Shown here: piece after piece, positions 25,289 to 33,589 of the stretch
Position numbering within the stretch: the first letter of the stretch is position 1
Layout: each line of letters starts with the position of its first letter
DNA from: Kaistia hirudinis
GTDB lineage: Bacteria > Pseudomonadota > Alphaproteobacteria > Rhizobiales > Kaistiaceae
Assembly: GCF_014196455.1 (NCBI RefSeq)
Contig: NZ_JACIDS010000002.1
Span: forward strand, 434,001-498,000
Direction: 5' to 3'
DNA length: 64,000 bases
Notes under the pieces: model-generated
Seen by the model: only the letters and a program-made list of their open reading frames with translations
Told to the model about the DNA's origin: nothing
Database searches by the model: none
Program-made: the position numbers and the translations under genes

Positions 25289-28234
25289 ATGAGCGGTCGC
25301 AGCCATGCCTTTCTCGATCTCGCCGCCCTGCCGGCGATCGGATCGGCTTTGCTCGCCGCCGCGCCGGTGCTGCTCTACGCCGCCGATGGGCGCCGCATCC
25401 TCTTCGCCAATGCCGCCGGCGCCGCCTTCATGGGCGACGGCTCGATCGCGCAGTTGCTGGAGCGTCGCCTTTCGGCCGCGCTGCCGGCCGGCGAGGCGGT
25501 CGCGCGCTTTGCCCGCGCCGTGCCGATCGGCGCGCGGCGGTTGGAGCGCATCCGCTTTCATGTCGGCGGCCGGCTGACCAATGTCGCGGCCGACTGCCGC
25601 CATGTCGAACTGCCGGGCGAGGGCACCGGCGTGCTGGTCACGATCGCCGCGCCGACCACGGCCCGTGCCCCGCTCGCCGACCGTGCGCGCGCTCTGGTCG
25701 AAGACCTCGCCAATGACGATTGTCTCGTGGCCGTCGCCGGTCTGGACGGCCGTCCGCTCGCCCTCGCCGGCGGCTTCGATACGCTGGCGGCGGGCGAGGC
25801 GGCGATCGAGCAACTGGCCGCCGCGGTCGCAACGAGCGGCGAGCGGCTGCTCAAGCGCGTCCTGCGCGTCGGGGATTTCCGCCGCGCCGCCGGCGCTGCC
25901 CGCTTTTCGAGCGAGGGGCTGGACGGGCTGCTGACGATCCTCGGTCCGGCCGAGCGCATCGCCTTCGAGCCCGAACCGACCGCCGCGCCGGCTGTCCAAA
26001 TGCCCGTCGTCGACGATTTGACGTCCACCGCCCCCATGCCCGTGTCCTCCGAGCCGGCGTCCGCTGCGGTGGATGGGCCGGCACAGCCGGAGGAAGCCGA
26101 GATGGCCGCGCCGGATGTGCCTCTGGCCGCCGAAACGGCGGAAGCCGAGGTGGAACCGACTCTGGCTGAGACCATCGATACGCCGCCCGAGACGGCCACG
26201 GCACGTGACGAAGATGCCGCCGTCGAGCCGGTGGGCCAGGACGAGAGCGAAGCCGAACGTGTACCCGACGAGCCTGTGGCCGCCGAGGCGACGGTACCCG
26301 AAGCGACGGCAGAGGCCGCGAGCCAGCCCGCCTTTGCGTTCGTCGCCCCCCGCGGCCCCGTCCGCTTCGTCTTCCAGATGGATGCGGAGACGCGTTTCAC
26401 CTTCGTTTCGGCCGATCTCGCGGCCATCGTCGGGCCCGTGGCCGGCGACATCGTCGGCAAGAGCTGGGCCGAGGTCGCCGCGGCGCGGGGGCTGGAGGGC
26501 GCGCGCAACCTCGCCGCCGTGCTCGCCAGGCGCGATACATGGAGCGGCGTGACGCTGGAATGGCCGGCCGACGGCACGCGGCAGCGCGTCGCCGTCGATC
26601 TCGCCGCTCTGCCGGCCTTCGCGCGCGACCGGCGCTTCGAGGGCTATCGCGGCTTCGGCGTGATCCGCCCGCTGGAGACACGCCGGCAAGAGGAGCCGGA
26701 AGCGCAACCGGAGCCCGAGGCACGCCCAGAGACGGGAACGCAGCAGGACAGCGCCCCGCCGGCCGAGACCGTGGCGCCGGCCGTGACGAGCAATGTCGTC
26801 CGCCTGCCGCGTGCCGCTGTGCCGGCGGCCGAGACCGAACGGCTGAGCGTGCCCGAGCAGGAGGCTTTCCGCCGCATTGCGGCAGCGCTGGGCGCAGAGG
26901 ACGCCGCGCGGCGCTCGTCCGCCATCCGCGAGGCCGTGCCCGCGCCCGCAGCGGAAGCCGCGCCGGCCGCGGAGCCGCCGGCCGCCGTCGAGCCCGTTGA
27001 TGCGGCCCCCATCGAGGAGCCTGTCGCACCGGAGACGGACGCCACTCCGGCCGCGGAGCCCGTGGCCGAGCCGGCCGCGCCCGCGCCGTCGGCTCCGCTG
27101 GAGGCGCTCCATGCGGTGGAGCAGAAGCTCGTCGAGCTGGAAGCGATCCTCGACACCGCCACGGACGGCATTCTCGTCGTGGATCAGGATGGGCTCGTCG
27201 AGCGGCTGAACCGCAGCGCCGAGGCGCTGTTCGGCATCGAGACGGCGGCCGTCGCCGGTCACCGTTTCACCGAGCTGCTCGCCGAGGAAAGCCGCAAATC
27301 GGCGCTCGATTATCTCGACGGGCTGACGCGCAACGGCGTCGCGAGCGTCCTCAATGACGGGCGCGAGGTGATCGGCCGCGTGCCGCAGGGCGGGCTGATC
27401 CCGCTCTTCATGACGATGGGCCGCCTGCCGGCGACCGGCAAGTTCTGCGCCGTGCTGCGTGACATCACGCAGTGGAAGAACGCCGAGGAAGAGCTGATCA
27501 ATGCCCGCCGCGCCGCCGAGACGGCGTCGATGCAGAAATCCGATTTCCTCGCCAAGATCAGCCACGAGATCCGCACGCCGCTCAACGCCATCATCGGCTT
27601 CTCCGAGGTGATGATGGAGGAGCGCTTCGGCCCGATCGGCACGGAGCGCTACAAGGAATATCTGCGCGACATCCATGTGTCCGGCGCGCATCTGATGAGC
27701 CTCATCAACGATTTGCTGGATCTTTCCAAGATCGAGGCCGGCAAGCTCGATCTCGCCTTCCAGGCCGTCTCGCTCAACGACCTCGTGATGGAATGCGTCG
27801 CGGTCATGCAGCCGCAGGCGAACCGCGAGCGCATCATCATCCGCACCTCGATCTCCGATCAGGTGCCGAACATCGTCGCCGATGCCCGCTCGATCCGGCA
27901 GATCGTGCTCAACCTCCTTTCCAATGCGGTCAAGTTCACGCTGGCCGGTGGCCAGGTGATCGTCTCCACGGTGATGGAGGAGAGCGGCGAGGTCACGTTG
28001 CGCATCCGCGATACCGGCGTCGGCATGTCGGCGAGCGACATCGAGACCGCGCTGAAGCCGTTCCGCCAGCTCGCGACCTCGCGCGAGCGCCGCTCCGACG
28101 GCACGGGGCTCGGCCTGCCGCTGACCAAGGCGCTGGTCGAGGCCAATCGCGCGGCCTTCGCGATCGATTCGACCGTCGGCCAGGGCACGCTGGTGCGCGT
28201 CACCTTCCCGCCAACGCGCGTGCTGGCCGGCTGA
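25289..28234 (+). CDS. PAS domain sensor histidine kinase (PdhS-like)
   Basis: 981-aa cytoplasmic kinase without clear membrane segments. The N-terminal PAS-like region is followed by a long Ala/Pro/Glu-rich linker (about 225-345), another PAS-like region, a second low-complexity linker (about 460-600) and a clear PAS domain (LEAILDTATDGILVVDQDG). The HisKA H-box SHEIRTPLNAIIGF has His759; the HATPase shows NLLSNAVKF, DTGVGM and GTGLGL. The H-box and layout resemble Brucella PdhS and the PleC/DivJ group that controls DivK and polar development. No response regulator gene is adjacent. Confidence 0.9.
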   Translation: MSGRSHAFLDLAALPAIGSALLAAAPVLLYAADGRRILFANAAGAAFMGDGSIAQLLERRLSAALPAGEAVARFARAVPIGARRLERIRFHVGGRLTNVAADCRHVELPGEGTGVLVTIAAPTTARAPLADRARALVEDLANDDCLVAVAGLDGRPLALAGGFDTLAAGEAAIEQLAAAVATSGERLLKRVLRVGDFRRAAGAARFSSEGLDGLLTILGPAERIAFEPEPTAAPAVQMPVVDDLTSTAPMPVSSEPASAAVDGPAQPEEAEMAAPDVPLAAETAEAEVEPTLAETIDTPPETATARDEDAAVEPVGQDESEAERVPDEPVAAEATVPEATAEAASQPAFAFVAPRGPVRFVFQMDAETRFTFVSADLAAIVGPVAGDIVGKSWAEVAAARGLEGARNLAAVLARRDTWSGVTLEWPADGTRQRVAVDLAALPAFARDRRFEGYRGFGVIRPLETRRQEEPEAQPEPEARPETGTQQDSAPPAETVAPAVTSNVVRLPRAAVPAAETERLSVPEQEAFRRIAAALGAEDAARRSSAIREAVPAPAAEAAPAAEPPAAVEPVDAAPIEEPVAPETDATPAAEPVAEPAAPAPSAPLEALHAVEQKLVELEAILDTATDGILVVDQDGLVERLNRSAEALFGIETAAVAGHRFTELLAEESRKSALDYLDGLTRNGVASVLNDGREVIGRVPQGGLIPLFMTMGRLPATGKFCAVLRDITQWKNAEEELINARRAAETASMQKSDFLAKISHEIRTPLNAIIGFSEVMMEERFGPIGTERYKEYLRDIHVSGAHLMSLINDLLDLSKIEAGKLDLAFQAVSLNDLVMECVAVMQPQANRERIIIRTSISDQVPNIVADARSIRQIVLNLLSNAVKFTLAGGQVIVSTVMEESGEVTLRIRDTGVGMSASDIETALKPFRQLATSRERRSDGTGLGLPLTKALVEANRAAFAIDSTVGQGTLVRVTFPPTRVLAG

Positions 28235-28328
28235 TCGCGGCTTGATCGCCGTGCCGCTGCAGCGCATTGTTGCACTGCGGTCGCCCGACGCGCATCCCTG
28301 ATCATCCGCGCGAAGGCGCCTTCCGACC

Positions 28329-29258
28329 ATGCCCAATCTTCAGTCCGTGCTGGACGAAATCGCCCATGACATGGCGAGCGCGAGCGAGCGCGGCGCCGTC
28401 GCGCGCTATATTCCCGAGCTCGCCAAGGTCGATCCGGCCCGCTTCGGCCTCGCCGTCCTGACCGAGGACGGCACGCTGCACACGGCCGGCGATGCCGACG
28501 AGCCCTTTTCCATTCAGAGCGTCTCCAAGGTGTTCACGCTGACGCTGGCACTCGGCCAGGTCGGCGACATCCTCTGGAACCGGGTCGGACGCGAGCCGTC
28601 CGGCAATCCGTTCAACTCGATCGTGCAGCTCGAATATGAGCATGGCATTCCGCGCAATCCGCTGATCAATGCCGGCGCGCTGGTCGTCACCGACGTGCTC
28701 CTGTCGGGCTACAAGCCGCGCGAGGCGATCGGCCTGATCCTCTCCTTCATGCGCGGCCTCGCCGACGACGATTCCGTCTTCATCGACGAAAAGGTGGCGC
28801 GCTCCGAGGAGGAGACCGGCTTCGGCAACCGCGCGCTCGCCAATTACATGAAGGCGTTCGGCAATATCCGCCACGCCGTCGAATGGACGACGGGCGTCTA
28901 TTTCCATCAATGCGCGATCGCCATGAGCTGCCGCCAGCTCGCCGTCGCCGCGAGCTTTCTCGCGGGGGAGGGCAAGCATCTGCTGACCGGCAACCGGATC
29001 GTCTCGCGCGAGCGCGCCCGCCGCATCAATGCGGTCATGCTGACCTGCGGCCATTATGACGGCTCGGGTGATTTCGCCTTCCGCGTCGGCATCCCCGGCA
29101 AGAGCGGCGTCGGCGGCGGCATCATGGCCGTCGTGCCCGGCAAGGCCTCGATCGCCGTGTGGTCGCCGGGCCTCAACAAGGTCGGCAATTCGCTGCTCGG
29201 CTCGCTCGCGCTCGAACGCCTCGCAAAGGCGATGGACTGGTCCATCTTCGCGCCCTAG
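28329..29258 (+). CDS. glsA: glutaminase
   Basis: 309-aa serine-dependent glutaminase converting glutamine to glutamate and ammonia. SIQSVSKVF (61-69) supplies the Ser64-x-x-Lys67 catalytic pair of the beta-lactamase-like fold; [27 protein letters not shown] is the conserved substrate-binding stretch. Length matches the family (about 305-310 aa). It starts 94 bp after the kinase gene. Confidence 0.95.
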   Translation: MPNLQSVLDEIAHDMASASERGAVARYIPELAKVDPARFGLAVLTEDGTLHTAGDADEPFSIQSVSKVFTLTLALGQVGDILWNRVGREPSGNPFNSIVQLEYEHGIPRNPLINAGALVVTDVLLSGYKPREAIGLILSFMRGLADDDSVFIDEKVARSEEETGFGNRALANYMKAFGNIRHAVEWTTGVYFHQCAIAMSCRQLAVAASFLAGEGKHLLTGNRIVSRERARRINAVMLTCGHYDGSGDFAFRVGIPGKSGVGGGIMAVVPGKASIAVWSPGLNKVGNSLLGSLALERLAKAMDWSIFAP

Positions 29259-29287
29259 CATCCTCGCGGCATAAGCTGCGGGGAATC

Positions 29288-29668
29288 ATGGACGGCGTCG
29301 TCGAAATCTGGCTGCTCATCATCGGCCGCATTCTCCTGGGCGGCCTGTTCGTCACCGCAGGACTGCAGCACTTCTTCGATTTCGACGCGCTGATGAAGCA
29401 GCTCGGCTCGCGCGGCGTGCCGCTGCCGCAGCTGGCGCTGGTGATCGGAACCGCATTCCAGATCATCGCCGGCCTCGGGCTGATGTTCGGCTTCTACGTG
29501 CTCGGCGCCTCGATCGGCCTCGTCGCCTTCACCCTCATCGCCTCGTTCCTGATGCTGAATTTCTGGGATCTGAAGGGCGAGCCGCGCAAAACCGCCCGCC
29601 AGGTCTGGCAGACCAACCTCGCCATCATCGGCGGCCTCCTGATCTCGGCAGCCTACGCCACGACGTAG
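29288..29668 (+). CDS. DoxX family membrane protein
   Basis: 126-aa protein with four hydrophobic segments. LLIIGRILLGGLFVTAGLQH opens the DoxX domain, and MFGFYVLGASIGLVAFTLIASFLMLNFW continues it. ATG 29288 lies 29 bp after glsA, and the earlier in-frame ATG falls inside glsA. DoxX relatives are membrane partners of oxidoreductases or redox-stress proteins; specific function unknown. Confidence 0.85.
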   Translation: MDGVVEIWLLIIGRILLGGLFVTAGLQHFFDFDALMKQLGSRGVPLPQLALVIGTAFQIIAGLGLMFGFYVLGASIGLVAFTLIASFLMLNFWDLKGEPRKTARQVWQTNLAIIGGLLISAAYATT

Positions 29669-29686
29669 TCGAAGCGGCCTCGGTCC

Positions 29687-30316
29687 TTAGCGACCTGCTG
29701 CAAGTCTCTCGAAGGCCGAGGGTCGGGGAATGCCGACCCCGAATTGCGCGAGGATCGCGGCCGTGCAGGCTTCCGGAGACAAGATCGAAGTGTCGACTTC
29801 CATGTCATAGATGCCCGGCCGGTGCACGGCGTCCTGCCACCGCCGTACGGGCAGGGGAACATCGCCACCGGTCCCCGGCACGACATAGTCGCGACCGCTG
29901 GCGTCGGATCGGCGCCGCTGCATGATGATGTCGAGCGGGCATCGCACGCCGACGAGCATCGCCGGCAGGCCGGCGAGCCGGCGGGCCGCATCAGCCAGGA
30001 TGCCGAGAGGCTGTGCATGGACATCATGGTGGCCGACATCGGCGACGACATCGAGCCCCAGGCGGCTATGGGCGGCGATCGATTCATAGAGCGCCGCGAA
30101 CAAGACCGGCAGCAACGGTTCGAGGTCCGGCCGCTCGCCGCCCGGACGAAGTCCGATCCCGGGCAAAAGGCGCTTCGGCAGCATGCGCTCCATGTGCATG
30201 TCGACGCCGAGATTGATCCATGTCCCGCCCGGATCGGCTTGCAACGCCGCGACGATCGAGGATTTGCCGGATCGCGGGGCGCCGTTCAGCACCACGATCC
30301 GGCCGGGAGCCCTCAC
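29687..30316 (-). CDS. chloramphenicol phosphotransferase-like P-loop kinase
   Basis: 209-aa cytoplasmic protein. VVLNGAPRSGKSSI (8-21) contains the Walker A loop, and VVADVGHHD plus LVGVRCPLDIIMQRRRSD match the CPT-like kinase family, related to shikimate kinase. The start is GTG 30316, which overlaps the LysR gene stop by four bases (GTGA), so the two are translationally coupled. The substrate is unknown; antibiotic modification should not be assumed. Confidence 0.78.
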   Translation of the reverse strand: MRAPGRIVVLNGAPRSGKSSIVAALQADPGGTWINLGVDMHMERMLPKRLLPGIGLRPGGERPDLEPLLPVLFAALYESIAAHSRLGLDVVADVGHHDVHAQPLGILADAARRLAGLPAMLVGVRCPLDIIMQRRRSDASGRDYVVPGTGGDVPLPVRRWQDAVHRPGIYDMEVDTSILSPEACTAAILAQFGVGIPRPSAFERLAAGR

Positions 30317-31194
30317 TCCGCCGCCGCGCGCATCGAGAGATTGTCGAGCGAGGAGACGATGTGCTCGGCCAGTGCGTCGACGATCGCATTGGTCGGGCGA
30401 TTCGGGGCGCGAAGAAGTCCAATTTCGCAGGGGGCGAGGCGCGGGAAGCCTTCGGCCTCGCTGAGAACCCGCATGCCCGGGCGCAGCGCCGATTCCGGCT
30501 GCACGGAGATGGCGAGGCCCGCGAGCACGGCCGCCGAAAGCGCGGTCGAATTATTGCTCGCATAAAGCAGACGATATTTGCGGTTGGTCGCGCTCAGCGA
30601 TTCGAGCGCGGTGCGGCGCCAGCAGCAGGTGTCGCGGCCGAGCGCGAGCGGCAGCACTTCCTCCTCCTCCAGCCGGTGATGGCCGGACGCGACCCACAGC
30701 AGCGGCTCCTGCCGCACGATTTCCGCGGTCGGCGTATCCTTGGTGTTGGTGATGATGCCGAGATCGAGTTCGCCCGCACGCAGTGCCTCGATCAGCTGGA
30801 TCGTCGGCTCGCACACCACCGTTACCTCGACGCGCGGATTGGAGCGCGAGAAGCGGGCGAGAATTTCGGGCAGGAAGCGGTCCGCGTAGTCGTCCGGCGT
30901 GCCGAGCCGCACGCGGCCGGACAGTTCCTCGTCGTCGAACGCGGCCATGGTCTCGTCGGAGAGGCGCACCATGCGCCGCGCATAGCCGAGCAGCCGCTCG
31001 CCCTGTTCGGTGAGCTTCGCGCTGCGTCCGTCGCGGCCGAAGATCGGCTTGCCGATCCGCTCCTCGAGCCGGCGCATCTGCATCGAGACGGCGGACTGGG
31101 TCTTGTGCACGGAATCGGCCGCCTTGGTGAAGGAGCCGGAATCGGCGATCGCCACGAAGGTCCGCAGCTGATCGAGATCGAGCATATTGGCCAT
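30313..31194 (-). CDS. LysR family transcriptional regulator
   Basis: 293-aa regulator. The N-terminal helix-turn-helix (LRTFVAIADSGSFTKAADSVHKTQSAVSMQMRRLE, about 10-44) is followed by a LysR substrate-binding domain with VCEPTIQLIEALRAGELDLGI. It resembles the LrhA-like subgroup. It is divergent from the DUF1127 gene, the usual arrangement for a LysR target, and coupled to the CPT-like kinase gene downstream. Confidence 0.9.
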   Translation of the reverse strand: MANMLDLDQLRTFVAIADSGSFTKAADSVHKTQSAVSMQMRRLEERIGKPIFGRDGRSAKLTEQGERLLGYARRMVRLSDETMAAFDDEELSGRVRLGTPDDYADRFLPEILARFSRSNPRVEVTVVCEPTIQLIEALRAGELDLGIITNTKDTPTAEIVRQEPLLWVASGHHRLEEEEVLPLALGRDTCCWRRTALESLSATNRKYRLLYASNNSTALSAAVLAGLAISVQPESALRPGMRVLSEAEGFPRLAPCEIGLLRAPNRPTNAIVDALAEHIVSSLDNLSMRAAAE

Positions 31195-31496
31195 GTTCGA
31201 AACCTCACATCATTGGCGATCGGCCAGAACCCGGAATGGCCTGCCAAATTGCGCTTCGCCGGCTGACGATCGCGAAACCTCGGCAGGAAACGGGTGGCGG
31301 CGGGGCTTTCGGCGGTCCAGAACTGCCAGCGCCCGCAATCGCTCAAGCATCATCGTTTCCGATGGCTGATATTAGAAACATTCGTTGGAATGATCAATCG
31401 GATTGAGACAATGTTCGATTGTCACCACGATACGCAATCGGGCAACCCCTTCCGCGCGGCGGAAGGCCCCTGTCGCGCCTGCCTATGGAGGCTGCC
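31195..31496. other. intergenic region between lysR and DUF1127 genes
   Basis: 302 bp with no gene. The central part (about 31350-31440) is AT-richer and contains the inverted repeat CATTCGTTGGAATG, so it probably holds both divergent promoters. Confidence 0.55.
31379..31392. promoter_or_regulatory. candidate LysR operator
   Basis: CATTCGTTGGAATG: five-base arms around GTTG, midway between the divergent lysR and DUF1127 genes. The ATTC-N4-GAAT form agrees with the dyad type bound by LysR proteins; binding is inference. Confidence 0.4.
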
Positions 31497-31829
31497 ATGA
31501 CCACATTCGAGACCTTCTCCGCTGGAAGCCGGACCTCGCGCCCGCGCACGATCCTCACGATCGTCGTGAACTGCGCCGCCGCGCTCGCAAACCGGGTTCG
31601 CGTGTGGAAAAACCGCCGTCAGGTGGCGCGCCTGCTCGAATGGGACGCTCATATGCTGAGCGACATCGGGCTCACCCAGGGCGACGTCTATTGCGCCATG
31701 GCCGCAAACCGCGACGAGGATCCCTCGATCCAGCTTTCGATGTTCGCGCTCGAGCGCCGCTTCGCGCATCAGGCGCAGACGCGCGATCGTCTCTCGCGGG
31801 CGGCGGAGCTTCGCGCCCGCCACCGCTGA
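31497..31829 (+). CDS. DUF1127 domain protein
   Basis: 110-aa small basic protein. RQVARLLEWDAHMLSDIGLTQGDVYCAM (residues about 41-68) is the DUF1127 motif with its conserved DIGL core. ATG 31497 follows ATGGAGGC; an earlier in-frame ATG has no ribosome site. The usual members are 45-70 aa, so the flanking tails are long here. In alphaproteobacteria some DUF1127 proteins bind RNA and affect phosphate and carbon metabolism; the role of this one is unknown. Confidence 0.85.
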   Translation: MTTFETFSAGSRTSRPRTILTIVVNCAAALANRVRVWKNRRQVARLLEWDAHMLSDIGLTQGDVYCAMAANRDEDPSIQLSMFALERRFAHQAQTRDRLSRAAELRARHR

Positions 31830-31913
31830 CCCCACCCCCACATGCGATGCCGGCCCTTCCGGCATCCTATCTCTGCAGCCGGAATTCCCTGATCCCCTGG
31901 GGATTCCGCACTT

Positions 31914-31941
31914 GGCCCGCGGTTCAGCCGCGGGCCTTTTT
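31914..31941 (+). terminator. rho-independent terminator after DUF1127 gene
   Basis: Perfect nine-bp stem GGCCCGCGG / CCGCGGGCC, loop TTCAG, then TTTTT. It lies 85 bp after the DUF1127 stop and at the very end of the convergent DUF937-like gene. Confidence 0.9.
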
Positions 31942-31945
31942 CGTT

Positions 31946-32632
31946 TCAGTCTTTTTTGGTGCCGTCGCCGAACTGCGAGAAGACCCGTTCCATCGACTTC
32001 CAGTAATTGTCCTGCATGGCGCGGCCGGCGTCGAAGAGGCGGTCGATCACCTCTTCCTGCGTCATCGGCTCCTCGGGCTCGGGCGCCTTTTCCGGCTCCT
32101 TGCCGAGGAAGGCTTCCATCATTGTGACGAAGGGAAGGTCGGGCCGCTTCTTCGGTTCCGCCTTCGGCTGCGTCATTTCCTGCATCATCTTCAGGAACGG
32201 GTTCCCGAAGCTCTCGCTCTGCTTCTGCAGCCCGCCCATCATGATGTTGGCATAGACCGGCATCATGCGGCGGACGACGTCCTGCGTGATGCCCGTCGCC
32301 GCCTCGACCTGCAGCGCGACGGCGCGGGAGACTTCGGGCGAGCCGAACATCGATTCGAGCAGCTTGGTGCCCTCGGCGAGCCCGTTCGGCGTCGCGGCGA
32401 GCAGCGGGTTGTCGAAATAGGAGCCGTATTGTCCGCCCGCCAGCTGCTGCCAGAAGGTGGTGACGCCGAAGGGGTCGGCTGTGTTCTTCTTCAGTCCCAG
32501 CCAGAAGGCCGGCATCATCGCCTGGAAGGCCCGCGCCTGCTGGTCGGCAGAGACGCCGAAGAGGTCGCTGGTGCCGAACGCCTTCATGGCGTTCTGCTGT
32601 GCGTCCTGCATCAGATCAAAGAAGGTCTTCAT
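31946..32632 (-). CDS. DUF937-like protein
   Basis: 228-aa soluble protein rich in Met, Gln and Ala. TKLLESMFGSPEVSRAVALQVEAATGITQDVVRRMMPVYANIMMGGL resembles the DUF937 (YidB-like) helical repeat, and the C-terminus is acidic and Pro-rich before an amphipathic tail. The N-terminal FFDLMQDAQQNAMKAFG is somewhat phasin-like, so a granule or surface role is conceivable. ATG 32632 is taken over an upstream start. No family function is established. Confidence 0.6.
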   Translation of the reverse strand: MKTFFDLMQDAQQNAMKAFGTSDLFGVSADQQARAFQAMMPAFWLGLKKNTADPFGVTTFWQQLAGGQYGSYFDNPLLAATPNGLAEGTKLLESMFGSPEVSRAVALQVEAATGITQDVVRRMMPVYANIMMGGLQKQSESFGNPFLKMMQEMTQPKAEPKKRPDLPFVTMMEAFLGKEPEKAPEPEEPMTQEEVIDRLFDAGRAMQDNYWKSMERVFSQFGDGTKKD

Positions 32633-32719
32633 CACGCCCTCCACCCGTTTTGCCGGATGATCGGGCTTGCCGGCGGGCACGTCAAATCGTGCCGCTCCCG
32701 CCGGTTGTCCGCAGGGCGC

Positions 32720-33544
32720 TCAATGCGCCATGACGAGCGGAATATCGAGGCCCTTCAGCATGCCGCGCGTCGCGCCGCCGAGGATCCATTCGAGCAGGCG
32801 GCTATGGCCATAGGCTCCCATGACGATGAGACCCGCGCCCGATTCGCCGGCATAGGCGCGCAGCGTCTTCGCGACGTCCTTCGCCGGGTTCGGCAGCGTC
32901 TTCACCGTCACGGCGACGCCATGGCGCTTGAGATAGGCCGAGACGCGCTGGCCCGTCGGCAGTTCCTTGCCGTCGTCGACGATGATGACGTCGACGCTCT
33001 CCGCCGCCTGCAGGAAGGCGAGGGAGGAGCGGACGGCGCGCGAGGCCGTGATCGATCCGTCCCAGGCGATGACGACATGGCGCGGATCGATCGTCGCCGG
33101 CGCTTTGCGCGGAATGAGCAGCAGCGGCGCGCCGGCATGGAACAGCACGGATTCGATCAGCGCCTCGCGCACCGGCTCCGGCCGGTCGGGATCGTCTTCG
33201 CCGATCACCACGAGATCGGCGAGGCGAACCTCGTGGATGATGTCGTCGAGGCCGCCGCCGGACATGACCTCAAGCATGCGCGACTCGTGCGAAACGCCGG
33301 CGGCCGTCGCCTTGGCGAGGAAATCGGCCTCGGCGGTCTTGGCGTCGGCGATCGCCTGGTTGCGCGCGCTCAGCATGAAATCGACGGGAACCGGCGTGAC
33401 GGCATAGCCGGGAACGACGGGATCATAGGCCAGCGTGATGCCGGTGAGATGCGCGCCGAGCTTGGCCGCGAGGCCGATGGCCGCCGAGGCGGCACGGCGC
33501 TCTCCGGCGAGGTCGACGACGACGCTGATGTCCTGAATGTCCAT
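32720..33544 (-). CDS. universal stress protein, tandem Usp domains
   Basis: 274-aa cytoplasmic protein made of two Usp folds (about 1-140 and 145-274). The second ends in VMGAYGHSRLLEWILGGATRGMLK, containing the G-2x-G-9x-G nucleotide-binding pattern; the first lacks a clear one. ATG 33544 is preferred over an upstream in-frame ATG. Separated by 45 bp from gshA upstream on the same strand and may be cotranscribed with it. Confidence 0.9.
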   Translation of the reverse strand: MDIQDISVVVDLAGERRAASAAIGLAAKLGAHLTGITLAYDPVVPGYAVTPVPVDFMLSARNQAIADAKTAEADFLAKATAAGVSHESRMLEVMSGGGLDDIIHEVRLADLVVIGEDDPDRPEPVREALIESVLFHAGAPLLLIPRKAPATIDPRHVVIAWDGSITASRAVRSSLAFLQAAESVDVIIVDDGKELPTGQRVSAYLKRHGVAVTVKTLPNPAKDVAKTLRAYAGESGAGLIVMGAYGHSRLLEWILGGATRGMLKGLDIPLVMAH

Positions 33545-33589
33545 GATGACCCTCTCTGGCCCCTCCGGCCGCTTGCGCGGCCTCTTCAA

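Noticed and set aside
24722-28336. A 1204-codon open frame on the minus strand, across the sensor kinase and part of the second phasin gene.
   Set aside because: It is antisense to two well-supported genes, is rich in Arg, Asp and His with no family motif, and results from the scarcity of stop codons in GC-rich DNA.
29687-30316. A chloramphenicol resistance gene.
   Set aside because: Only the family fold of CPT-like kinases can be supported; its coupling to a LysR gene and lack of mobile-element context do not suggest drug resistance.
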